Source: Deltaproteobacteria bacterium (lineage in GTDB: Bacteria > Desulfobacterota > DAOWNY01). From it: a stretch of 9,279 nucleotides of DNA. The notes under the pieces were generated by a model. That model did not search any database and was not told the DNA's origin. It worked only from the letters and a program-made list of their open reading frames with translations. Position 1 is the first letter of the stretch. Every line of letters starts with the position of its first letter. Below, one piece after another: positions 1 to 6,233 of this stretch. Position numbers and translations under genes: made by a program. Location of the stretch: the NCBI GenBank assembly GCA_030642325.1, contig DAOWNY010000062.1:1-9279 (forward strand), given 5' to 3'.

Positions 1-403
1 AACTTGAAGTTGGAATTAGATCGGCAAATGTAACGAGATCAAGCGGATGTTGAATGGTTTCATGCAAAAGCTAACACTTAAATAGCTAATACCTAACCGC
101 ACAAGTCGAAACTTTGCCGATAATTTTATTATTGACTTAAAAATAAAACTGGCATAGTATTTAAAGACAATTGGGGTCAAATTTAAAATAACAGATTCTT
201 CATCTGTTTTTATAAAGAAAAGCTATCCTTTCGTGGTTACTCTTAACTGATTCAGATTTTGTTCTTAAAGTTCAAACAGTTACTAGTTGTTGTTAAAGGA
301 AGTTTCCATTTTAAAATAGCCGATCGGGCAGAATAGAGCTATGGACCTGATGGAATTTTTAAAGAAGATAAATAGTTGTTTATAAATTTAAGGAGGAATT
401 GCC
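1..403 (+). other. Non-coding upstream region and long 5' leader
   Basis: No gene is recognised here. In frame 1 the first ten codons (reading NLKLELDRQM, stop at 31-33) could be the tail of an upstream gene, but this is too short to support. After the promoter at 132-160 the leader holds a small AT-rich hairpin (AACAGAT 190-196 / ATCTGTT 202-208, then three T) that resembles a weak terminator. It also holds a 14-codon ORF (341-385, MDLMEFLKKINSCL) with no convincing ribosome binding site. No known riboswitch core was recognised. Confidence 0.4.
132..160 (+). promoter_or_regulatory. Predicted sigma70-type promoter of the GNAT-GYD unit
   Basis: A -35 box TTGACT (132-137) is separated by exactly 17 bases from a -10 box TAGTAT (155-160), in an AT-rich setting. 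The expected transcription start is near 167. This would give the first gene (start 404) an unusually long leader of about 235 bases. The boxes are seen directly; activity is inferred. Confidence 0.6.
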
Positions 404-856
404 ATGGTTACTGAGGTATTTGAAGCGGTAAAAATTCGAGCTGCTAGAAATCAAGACTTGGAAGCAATTGTCAACTTAGATCAGAAAATTTTGGGGGAGG
501 CCCGCTCCGATTACTGGGAAAAAAAGCTGGAATTTTACGAAGATCATTCTCCCATGACCCCGCTGGTAGCAGAACTGGAAAACCAGGTGGTGGGATTTGC
601 CATGGGAGATACCAGCGGATGGGAGTTTGGTATTCCTGCGGGGACGGGATGGATAGATATTTTAGGGGTGGATCCCGATCACCAAAGAAAAGGTGTGGGT
701 GCAGCCTTGATGCAGGAAATGATTACAAATCTAAAGAAGGTAGGGGTAGCCACCATATATGTCCTGGTAAACTGGAAAGACTGGGATATGCTGAAGTTCT
801 TAGACAATATGGGCTTTAGCCGGGGAGATATGATTAATTTAGAATTAAAAGTGTAA
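404..856 (+). CDS. GNAT-family N-acetyltransferase
   Basis: The 150-residue protein is a single GNAT domain, a cytosolic enzyme family that transfers the acetyl group of acetyl-CoA to an amine of a small molecule or protein; the substrate cannot be read from the sequence. The acetyl-CoA pyrophosphate-binding motif A is clear: the strand WIDILGVDP (83-91) is followed by HQRKGVGAAL (93-102), with the Q/RxxGxG/A signature at 94-99. The C-terminal part (FLDNMGFSRGDMINLEL, 132-148) fits motif B. The start at 404 is set by a very good Shine-Dalgarno sequence AGGAGG (391-396). It is rich in tryptophan (five residues), unlike the trp enzymes downstream. It lies 20 bases before the GYD gene, probably co-transcribed from the promoter at 132-160. 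Confidence 0.88.
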   Translation: MVTEVFEAVKIRAARNQDLEAIVNLDQKILGEARSDYWEKKLEFYEDHSPMTPLVAELENQVVGFAMGDTSGWEFGIPAGTGWIDILGVDPDHQRKGVGAALMQEMITNLKKVGVATIYVLVNWKDWDMLKFLDNMGFSRGDMINLELKV

Positions 857-876
857 ATCAAAAAAAGGAGAATTTT

Positions 877-1173
877 ATGGCTTTATACGTAGTTCTTTCC
901 AAACTTACCCACAAGGGAAAAAGCACTATTCAGAAAAAACCGGAACGAATCAAAGAGGTTAATAAAAATATGGAATCATTCGGCATCAATGTGGTCAGCC
1001 AACATGCCTTGATCGGTGCCTATGATTTTTTAACCGTTTTGGAAGCCCCTGATCCCCAGGCAATGAGCAGGCTCTCGTTGGAATTGGGATCCCGGGGAAC
1101 CCTTGAGACTTTGTTTTTAGGGGCTATTCCGGTAGATCAATTTATTGAAGATATAAAAAAGAGTAATAAATAA
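877..1173 (+). CDS. GYD domain protein
   Basis: This 98-residue protein matches the small GYD-domain family, a ferredoxin-like alpha/beta fold related to dimeric alpha-beta barrel proteins, whose biochemical role is not established. The family pattern is visible: an N-terminal strand MALYVVLSKLTHKG, a helix with the PERIKEVNKNMESFG segment (22-36), the signature GAYDFLTVLEAPD (47-59; GAYD where most members have GxYD) and the segment LELGSRGTLETLFLGAIP (68-85). The start is supported by AGGAG (866-870), six bases before ATG. It follows the GNAT gene after 20 bases, so the two are probably one operon; the pairing may mean a shared process, but nothing here says which. No terminator immediately follows; the repeat element at 1245-1344 is the next structured sequence. 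Confidence 0.85.
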   Translation: MALYVVLSKLTHKGKSTIQKKPERIKEVNKNMESFGINVVSQHALIGAYDFLTVLEAPDPQAMSRLSLELGSRGTLETLFLGAIPVDQFIEDIKKSNK

Positions 1174-1244
1174 GCGGGAATGATGGTTTGTGCAAAAAAA
1201 GACCCTGGAAGATATCCCCCAATGTCATTAACTTAATACTTTTC

Positions 1245-1344
1245 CACCTATCATTCCTGCGCATCCGGGAATGACATGGATATTTACGGGAATGATAGGT
1301 GCTTACCTTATTTCGCCATTCCCGGATACGCAGGAATCCAGGTG
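1245..1344. repeat. ~100-bp palindromic repeat element (REP/MITE-like)
   Basis: The two ends are imperfect inverted repeats. The left end 1245-1273 begins CACCTATCATTCCTGCGC and continues ATCCGGGAATG. The right end 1317-1344, read on the minus strand, begins CACCTGGATTCCTGCGT and continues ATCCGGGAATG. Nested inside is a perfect 13-bp inverted repeat, CACCTATCATTCC (1245-1257) against GGAATGATAGGTG (1289-1301). The left arm is also self-palindromic (TCATTCC ... GGAATGA, 1251-1274). A further partial copy, GCGGGAATGATGG, lies at 1174-1186, directly after the GYD stop codon. It encodes no protein. The structure fits a dispersed non-autonomous repeat; it could also act as a transcription stop between the two operons. 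Confidence 0.65.
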
Positions 1345-1438
1345 TAGTTACCCCTGTTTATTTTGCTGATACCTTTGAACTTTGAACCCGAGTAGTTACC
1401 TGTCTGACATCAATTATCCGTATATCCTGAAAAAGCCC

Positions 1439-1468
1439 TTGACCGGGGTTGGCATTTTATGCTAAAAG
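1439..1468 (+). promoter_or_regulatory. Candidate trp operon promoter
   Basis: TTGACC (1439-1444) lies 18 bases before TAAAAG (1463-1468). The latter is preceded by TGC (1460-1462), which gives an extended -10 (TGn) element. It is the best promoter-like sequence between the repeat element and the trp leader hairpins. The expected start near 1475 lies almost on the ATG of the leader ORF at 1476, so either that ORF is leaderless or the true promoter is further upstream. Confidence 0.4.
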
Positions 1469-1475
1469 AAGTTGA

Positions 1476-1517
1476 ATGAAAGAATTGAGAGATCCATTAT
1501 GGGAATTACTTATTTAA
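1476..1517 (+). CDS. Candidate trp leader peptide (13 aa, one Trp codon)
   Basis: ATG at 1476 opens a 13-codon frame reading MKELRDPLWELLI with TAA at 1515-1517. The only Trp codon is TGG at 1500-1502. A ribosome paused on it would leave segment A (from 1524) free to form the antiterminator; a ribosome at the stop codon would cover the start of segment A. That is the polarity expected of classical attenuation. Against it: only one Trp codon, a weak Shine-Dalgarno candidate (AGAAG, 1466-1470), and a predicted transcription start nearly on the ATG. An alternative leader frame starts at 1499 (27 codons, one Trp codon at 1532-1534), but stalling there would cover segment A, the opposite polarity. 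Confidence 0.3.
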   Translation: MKELRDPLWELLI

Positions 1518-1602
1518 TGATCAGGTTTGGTTGGCCGGGGAAAAATATTGGTTTTCCCCACCCGCTTGCACTTGATATGTAAAAAACTGAATAAAAAAGC
1601 AG

Positions 1603-1633
1603 GCCGTGGGCAAGCAGACCTACGGCTTTTTTT
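1603..1633 (+). terminator. Intrinsic terminator 1 in the trp leader
   Basis: The stem is GCCGTGGG (1603-1610) with CCTACGGC (1619-1626), eight pairs including one G-U, an 8-base loop, then seven T (1627-1633). It lies 73 bases before the trpE start and is the likely attenuation point. Its loop and upper stem are the target of the alternative pairing with 1524-1536. Confidence 0.75.
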
Positions 1634-1637
1634 AATT

Positions 1638-1679
1638 AAATAAAAGCCATGGCAGTTTTTTAGCATGGCTTTTATTTTA
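1638..1679 (+). terminator. Second terminator-like hairpin before trpE
   Basis: AAATAAAAGCCATG (1638-1651) is perfectly complementary to CATGGCTTTTATTT (1664-1677), giving a 14-bp stem with a 12-base loop. The T-rich 3' arm runs to the ATG at 1679. It lies five bases after terminator 1, so the operon has tandem stops before trpE. The A-rich 5' and T-rich 3' flanks would also allow it to act on the minus strand. Confidence 0.6.
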
Positions 1680-1705
1680 TGAGAGAGGTTTATTTAGGAG
1701 AAGTG

Positions 1706-3190
1706 ATGTATTTCCCAACGTTTGAGGATTTCCGGAAAAAAGCGGAGGAATCGAGCCTGATCCCGGTCTGTAGAGAGATCCTGGTGGATATGGAAACTCC
1801 CATCTCGGTTTTTAGAAAGATCGGCCAGGGGGACTATTCATTTTTACTGGAGAGTATTGAAGGGGGGGAGAGGTGGGGCAGATACAGTTTTATCGGCATT
1901 AACCCCTCCGTCATTTTTATAACCAGGGGCAATGAGGCGGAAATCATAGAAGGAGGGGTGACCAGGAAATATAGTGATTTTTCGGATCCACTGGATTTGA
2001 TGAAAGATTTGATGCAAAAACACCGTTGTGCTTCGGTGGAAGGGCTTCCTCGTTTCTTTGGTGGGGCAGTGGGATATTATAGCTACGATACGGTGAGGTT
2101 TTTCGAAAAGCTTCCAGACACTACCTTTGATGAGTTAAATCTACCGGACAGCATTTTCATGATCCCCAAAATTCTCTTGATATTTGATAACATTAAAAAG
2201 ATAACCACTGTTGTGGCCTATGTTTATATAAAGGGAGGGGACAACCTTGAAAAAGCATATCGATTGGCAAAAGAGGAAATTGATGCGGTAGTGCAAAAGA
2301 TTCGTCTGCCCTTGGAAAGGCTAGGGGCCCCGGAGGTTAAAGATCATCAAGCGTTTAAGATGACTTCCAATTTTACCACAGAAGATTTTCAGAAGATAGT
2401 AAGGAAGGCAAAGGAGTATATAAAGGCTGGGGATATTATCCAGGTAGTCCTTTCCCAGCTTTTTCAAGCTGACTTTAAAGTTGATCGTTTCAATCTCTAC
2501 CGGGCATTGAGGAGAGTAAACCCTTCCCCCTATATGTTTTATCTTAAATTTGATGACCTTTCTTTCGTCGGTTCCTCTCCGGAAATTCTGGTAAGAGTGG
2601 AAGATAAGAATATTGAGCTTCGCCCCATTGCAGGCACTCGTCCCCGGGGAAAAGACGTGAAGACGGATGAACTCATGGAAAAAGAACTCAAAGCGGATCC
2701 CAAAGAAAAAGCAGAGCACATCATGCTTTTGGATCTGGGGCGAAATGATGTGGGGAGAGTGGCCAAATACGGAAGCGTTAAGGTAACTGAACTTATGGTC
2801 GTAGAAAGATACTCCCACGTAATGCATTTGGTGTCAAATGTTCGGGGGAGGCTGGATGATGATCGGGACGTTTTCGATGTCCTTCGTTCCAGCTTCCCGG
2901 CAGGAACGGTTTCCGGGGCACCCAAGGTCAGGGCCATGGAAATCATTGAAGAACTGGAACCTTGCAAGAGGGGGCCTTATGCCGGGGCGGTGGGTTACTT
3001 CAGTTTTTCCGGAAATATGGATTTTTGCATTACAATCCGGACGCTGGTAATTAAAGGTGATCGTGTTTACCTCCAGGCCGGGGCGGGGATTGTGGCTGAC
3101 TCTGATCCGAAAAAAGAATATGAAGAGACGTTGAACAAAGCCCGGGGAATGATCAAGGCAATCGAGTTGGCAATAGATGGTTTGGATTAA
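1706..3190 (+). CDS. trpE: Anthranilate synthase component I
   Basis: The catalytic large subunit converts chorismate to anthranilate, using ammonia delivered by TrpG. ATG 1706 is chosen over the in-frame ATG at 1679 because AGGAG (1696-1700) precedes it and 1679 lies inside the T-rich arm of the second leader hairpin; this gives 494 residues, normal for the family. The N-terminal domain (1 to about 200) carries LLES (47-50), part of the feedback tryptophan-binding site, followed by ERWGRYSFIG. The chorismate-binding domain shows NPSPYMFYL (272-280), GSSPEILV (289-296), PIAGTRPRG (307-315), LLDLGRNDVGRV (341-352), ERYSHVMHLVS (367-377), PAGTVSGAPK (398-407) and QAGAGIVADSDP (457-468). Feedback inhibition by tryptophan is therefore likely, on top of control by the leader. 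W57 is its only tryptophan. Confidence 0.96.
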   Translation: MYFPTFEDFRKKAEESSLIPVCREILVDMETPISVFRKIGQGDYSFLLESIEGGERWGRYSFIGINPSVIFITRGNEAEIIEGGVTRKYSDFSDPLDLMKDLMQKHRCASVEGLPRFFGGAVGYYSYDTVRFFEKLPDTTFDELNLPDSIFMIPKILLIFDNIKKITTVVAYVYIKGGDNLEKAYRLAKEEIDAVVQKIRLPLERLGAPEVKDHQAFKMTSNFTTEDFQKIVRKAKEYIKAGDIIQVVLSQLFQADFKVDRFNLYRALRRVNPSPYMFYLKFDDLSFVGSSPEILVRVEDKNIELRPIAGTRPRGKDVKTDELMEKELKADPKEKAEHIMLLDLGRNDVGRVAKYGSVKVTELMVVERYSHVMHLVSNVRGRLDDDRDVFDVLRSSFPAGTVSGAPKVRAMEIIEELEPCKRGPYAGAVGYFSFSGNMDFCITIRTLVIKGDRVYLQAGAGIVADSDPKKEYEETLNKARGMIKAIELAIDGLD

Positions 3191-3218
3191 TTAATTGGGA
3201 TAAATTAATTAATTTGGG
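3186..3218 (+). repeat. Tandem 18-base-period repeat between trpE and trpG
   Basis: ATTAATTAATTGGG (3186-3199) recurs as ATTAATTAATTTGGG (3204-3218). The first copy contains the trpE stop codon and the second supplies the G run that acts as the trpG ribosome binding site. The AATT-rich cores are self-complementary. It looks like a small local duplication; no function is shown. Confidence 0.5.
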
Positions 3219-3225
3219 GTAAAGT

Positions 3226-3834
3226 ATGTTAGTAATGATCGATAACTATGACTCTTTTGTCTACAACCTTGTCCAGTACCTGGGCGAATTGGGAGAACAA
3301 ATCAGGGTATTTAGAAACGACCAGGTCTCAATTGAGCAGATCGAGAACATAAAACCAGAGAGGCTGATCATTTCTCCCGGGCCCTGCACACCGAAAGAAG
3401 CGGGGATTTCGGTAAGGTTGATCAAACGCTTTGCCCCCAAAATTCCCATTTTAGGGGTATGCTTAGGGCATCAGTCCATTGCCGAGGCCTTTGGTGGTAA
3501 GGTCATCCGGGCTAACCGGCTCATGCACGGGAAGACATCTTTAATTTATCATGATGGTCAGACTATCTACCGGGGGTTGGAAGACCCCATGGAGGCCACC
3601 CGTTATCACTCTTTAATCGTTGAACGAAAATCCCTTCCCGATTGCCTGAAGATCACCGCCGAGACTAAAGAGGGAGAAATAATGGGGATAAAGCATAAAG
3701 AATTTATGGTAGAAGGGGTACAGTTCCACCCGGAGTCGATCCTCACACGGATGGGGATGGATTTGTTGAACAATTTCATTCAGCTGGGGAAGTTAGATGA
3801 TCAAAACGATGATCGCCAAGATAGTCGAAGGTAA
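3226..3834 (+). CDS. trpG: Anthranilate synthase component II (glutamine amidotransferase)
   Basis: This class I glutamine amidotransferase releases ammonia from glutamine for TrpE. The catalytic triad is complete: Cys79 in GVCLGHQ (77-83), and His168 and Glu170 in GVQFHPES (164-171). Other family motifs are MIDNYDSF (4-11), the oxyanion-loop segment ISPGPCTPKEAG (49-60), MHGKTS (100-105) and RYHSLIV (126-132). The start is preceded by GGGG (3216-3219). Related enzymes in some bacteria also serve para-aminobenzoate synthesis; here the operon position favours tryptophan. The protein is separate, not fused to trpE or trpD. Its last ~13 residues (DDQNDDRQDSRR region) are hydrophilic, go beyond the usual family end and are encoded within the 38-base overlap with trpD. 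Confidence 0.95.
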   Translation: MLVMIDNYDSFVYNLVQYLGELGEQIRVFRNDQVSIEQIENIKPERLIISPGPCTPKEAGISVRLIKRFAPKIPILGVCLGHQSIAEAFGGKVIRANRLMHGKTSLIYHDGQTIYRGLEDPMEATRYHSLIVERKSLPDCLKITAETKEGEIMGIKHKEFMVEGVQFHPESILTRMGMDLLNNFIQLGKLDDQNDDRQDSRR

Positions 3835-4804
3835 AGATTTGACCCTGGAAGAATCGAGGGAGGCAATGGGGGAGATCATGGAAGGCAGAGCAACTCCGGC
3901 CCAGATTGCCTCTTTTATTACCGGGCTAAGGATGAAAGGGGAAACGTCGGAGGAGATCACCGGAGCAGCAATGCTCATGCGCGAAAAGGTCACCGGGATT
4001 AAGGTCACCGGAGAAACCGTAGATACTTGCGGAACCGGCGGAGACAGGATGAATACCTTTAATATTTCTACTGCCGCTTCTCTGGTGGTGGCCGGCCTGG
4101 GGGTAAAAGTAGCCAAGCACGGTAACCGGTCAGTATCCAGCCGGTGCGGTAGTGCTGATGTCTTCGAATCACTGGGGGTTAAACTGGAGATTTCTCCCGC
4201 CAAAATGGAAGAGTGTATTGAAAAGGTGGGAATAGGATTTCTATTCGCTCCCCTCCTTCACGGCGCTATGAAATTTGCCGTTTCACCCCGCAAAGAGATC
4301 GGGATCAGGACTATTTTCAACCTTTTGGGCCCCCTCACCAACCCGGCGAAAGCCGATTATCAAGTCCTGGGAGTTTATCACCCGGATTTGACGGAAAAGC
4401 TGGCTACGGTTTTAAAAAATCTGGGCACGAAGAAGGGTTTGGTTGTTCACGGAGAAGACGGTTTTGACGAAATAAGTATCACCGGGAAGACCAGGATAAC
4501 CGAGCTGAAAGGAATTAGCCTCAATACATACTATATCAGTCCGGAGGATTTCGGGATAAAACGGGCCGAACCGGAAACGATTGAAGGGGGCAGTCCCCAA
4601 GTGAATTCTCGGATAATTCGGGAGATTCTCCGGGGTAAAAAGGGCCCGGGGCGGGATGTGGTTTTGCTTAATGCCGCGGCAGCTCTGCTGGCGTCAGAAA
4701 AGGTGAAAAATTTTTCCGAAGGAATCGAACTGGCAAAAAATTCCATTGACTCGAAAGCCGCCTTAGAAAAACTGGAGATGCTCATTGAATTTACCAATTC
4801 CTGA
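3797..4804 (+). CDS. trpD: Anthranilate phosphoribosyltransferase
   Basis: The enzyme transfers the phosphoribosyl group from PRPP to anthranilate, giving phosphoribosylanthranilate. At 335 residues it is full length. Visible motifs are the glycine-rich PRPP loop DTCGTGGD (76-83) followed by NTFNIST, KHGNRSVSSRCGSAD (107-121), FLFAPLLHGAMKF (148-160), SPRKEIGIRTIFNLLGPLTNPA (163-184) and the metal-contacting region HGEDGFDE (218-225). The start ATG 3797 lies inside trpG in another frame (38-base overlap) and has GGGGAAG (3785-3791) before it; N-terminal similarity to the family (IAKIVEGKDLTLEE) supports it over the next ATG at 3809. The overlap suggests translational coupling to trpG. It contains no tryptophan. 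Confidence 0.96.
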   Translation: MIKTMIAKIVEGKDLTLEESREAMGEIMEGRATPAQIASFITGLRMKGETSEEITGAAMLMREKVTGIKVTGETVDTCGTGGDRMNTFNISTAASLVVAGLGVKVAKHGNRSVSSRCGSADVFESLGVKLEISPAKMEECIEKVGIGFLFAPLLHGAMKFAVSPRKEIGIRTIFNLLGPLTNPAKADYQVLGVYHPDLTEKLATVLKNLGTKKGLVVHGEDGFDEISITGKTRITELKGISLNTYYISPEDFGIKRAEPETIEGGSPQVNSRIIREILRGKKGPGRDVVLLNAAAALLASEKVKNFSEGIELAKNSIDSKAALEKLEMLIEFTNS

Positions 4805-4819
4805 GAGGATAACTGCCTG

Positions 4820-5593
4820 ATGATTTTGGATGAAATAGTAACCAATAAAATAGAAGAGCTAAAAAGAGAAAAGAGGGAATGCGGTCTATCCTGCCTGAAA
4901 TCCCGCATACCGGATCTTTCTCCCCCCAGGAACTTTAAAGCGGCCGTCTCCAGGCAGGGGCGGACCAACCTTATTGCGGAAATCAAAAGGGCATCTCCCT
5001 CTGCCGGGGTGATTAAAAAAGAGTTTGATCCCATGGAGATTGCCGGAATTTATGCATCAAGCGGGGCTTCGGCAATATCGGTTCTGACCGACGAAAAGTT
5101 TTTTCAGGGAGATATCAATCTCCTTGCTAAAATTAATTCCGAGGTGAATCTTCCCCTGCTTCGCAAGGACTTTATTATTGATGAATATCAAATCTATCAA
5201 TCCCGGCTAAAGGGGGCGGATGCAATACTGCTGATAGTAAGCATTCTGGATCAGAAAAAACTTGGCCGGTTTATTGAGCTGGGTCATTCTTTGCAGCTTG
5301 ATTGTATTGTTGAGGTTCATAGCGGGGATGAACTGGAAAGGGCCCTTGGTGTTGATGCCGATATTATCGGGATTAACAACCGGGACCTCCGCACTTTTAA
5401 GGTGGATTTAGATACTACCATACGGCTGGCAACGCAGATCCCCCCGGATCGATTAATTATCAGTGAAAGCGGAATCAGGTCCAGGGAGGATATTTTGAGA
5501 CTGCAAGAGGCGGGGGTTCATACCTTTCTTGTCGGAGAAGCTTTGATGAAGGAAGACGATATTTCTCAAAAGATAAAAGGGCTGTTGTCATGA
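4820..5593 (+). CDS. trpC: Indole-3-glycerol phosphate synthase
   Basis: The (beta/alpha)8-barrel enzyme closes the indole ring, turning carboxyphenylamino-deoxyribulose phosphate into indole-glycerol phosphate with loss of CO2. At 257 residues it is a stand-alone TrpC, not the TrpC-TrpF fusion of enteric bacteria. Family catalytic positions are present: E54 and K56 in LIAEIKRASPS (51-61), K116 in LLRKDF (113-118), E165 in CIVEVH (162-167), N186 in GINNRDL (184-190), and E216 and S217 in ISESGIR (214-220). The C-terminal phosphate-binding segment FLVGEALM (236-243) is also present. It starts 15 bases after trpD, with GAGAGG at 4803-4808 as a rather distant ribosome binding site, and its stop overlaps the trpF start in ATGA (5590-5593). 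Confidence 0.96.
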   Translation: MILDEIVTNKIEELKREKRECGLSCLKSRIPDLSPPRNFKAAVSRQGRTNLIAEIKRASPSAGVIKKEFDPMEIAGIYASSGASAISVLTDEKFFQGDINLLAKINSEVNLPLLRKDFIIDEYQIYQSRLKGADAILLIVSILDQKKLGRFIELGHSLQLDCIVEVHSGDELERALGVDADIIGINNRDLRTFKVDLDTTIRLATQIPPDRLIISESGIRSREDILRLQEAGVHTFLVGEALMKEDDISQKIKGLLS

Positions 5594-6201
5594 TCAAAGT
5601 AAAAATTTGCGGGATAACCAATGTGGAGGATGCATTGGTGGCGGCCCGTTTTGGAGCTGATGCCCTGGGGTTCGTCTTTTATGAAAAAAGCCCCCGGTAC
5701 GTCAGCCGGGATACTGTCCGGAATATAGTATCATACCTTCCTCCTTTTCTCACTACTGTGGGGTTATTTGTTAACGAGGATCCGGTAAAGATCCGGGAGA
5801 CGGTGAGTTATTGTAACCTGCAGGTCATCCAGCTACACGGTGATGAATCCCCCCAATATTGCGCCCGATTCAGTAATCAGAGGGTAATTAAGGCTGTGAG
5901 GGTTATTGATCGGGACAGCCTGAAAAGTGTTAATTTATACCGGGTAAGTGCTATTCTCCTGGATACTTACTCAAAAGATTCTTACGGGGGAACCGGGCAC
6001 AGCTTTGACTGGAAGATGCTGACCGAGATAGAGGGAGTTAACAACTTGATCCTGGCAGGGGGCTTAACTCCCCAAAATGTTTCAGAAGCGATACAAACCG
6101 TAGACTTGTACGGGGTGGATGTGAGCAGCGGAGTGGAAGAGATGCCTGGGAAAAAAGATTTGAAAAAGCTGAAAAAATTTATTAAAGTGGTTAAATTCTA
6201 A
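5590..6201 (+). CDS. trpF: Phosphoribosylanthranilate isomerase
   Basis: This (beta/alpha)8-barrel enzyme performs the Amadori rearrangement of phosphoribosylanthranilate, the step between TrpD and TrpC. The 203-residue length is typical. The general base Cys7 is in VKICGIT (4-10) and the general acid Asp125 in LLDTYSKDSYGGTG (123-136). ADALGFVFYEKSPRYVS (23-39), VIQLHGDE (79-86), LILAGGLTPQNV (153-164) and GVDVSSGVEEMPGKKD (175-190), which hold the phosphate-binding ends of the last strands, are all present. The ATGA overlap with trpC indicates coupled translation. W141 is its only tryptophan. A 32-base gap separates it from trpB. Confidence 0.96.
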   Translation: MIKVKICGITNVEDALVAARFGADALGFVFYEKSPRYVSRDTVRNIVSYLPPFLTTVGLFVNEDPVKIRETVSYCNLQVIQLHGDESPQYCARFSNQRVIKAVRVIDRDSLKSVNLYRVSAILLDTYSKDSYGGTGHSFDWKMLTEIEGVNNLILAGGLTPQNVSEAIQTVDLYGVDVSSGVEEMPGKKDLKKLKKFIKVVKF

Positions 6202-6233
6202 TAGGGGATTTATTTTTTTATTCGAGGAGAGAG

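Larger units (their letters stand above)
1475..1678 (+). promoter_or_regulatory. trp leader with alternative RNA pairings (putative attenuator)
   Basis: Ordered elements are: a short ORF with one Trp codon (1476-1517); segment A (1524-1536, GGTTTGGTTGGCC); an 8-bp hairpin GGGGAAAA/TTTTCCCC (1537-1544 with 1552-1559); terminator 1 (1603-1633); and terminator 2 (1638-1677). Segment A can pair with 1608-1620 (GGGCAAGCAGACC) in 11 of 13 positions, counting one G-U. That pairing would break the upper stem of terminator 1. In addition GGCTTTT (1624-1630) can pair with AAAAGCC (1642-1648), joining the 3' arm of terminator 1 to the 5' arm of terminator 2. T-box, TRAP and TrpR signatures were looked for and not seen. 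The pairings are seen in the sequence; a regulatory function is inferred. Confidence 0.5.

Noticed and set aside
1489..1574. Leader frame with two Trp codons (reading QVWLAGEKYW)
   Set aside because: The frame has no ATG, GTG or TTG start before the first Trp codon and no ribosome binding site.
1440..1640. T-box riboswitch in the trp leader
   Set aside because: The conserved T-box antiterminator sequence (GGGTGG-ACCGCG type) is not present before terminator 1.
1470..1640. TRAP binding site or TrpR operator
   Set aside because: There is no series of spaced GAG/TAG triplets and no CTAGTT-type palindrome near the trp promoter.
1679..1705. Upstream in-frame ATG of trpE at 1679
   Set aside because: It lies in the T-rich arm of a terminator-like hairpin and has no ribosome binding site, whereas ATG 1706 has AGGAG at the right distance and matches the usual TrpE N-terminus.
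2321..2967. Minus-strand frames inside trpE
   Set aside because: They are shadows of the coding strand, which carries an uninterrupted family match.
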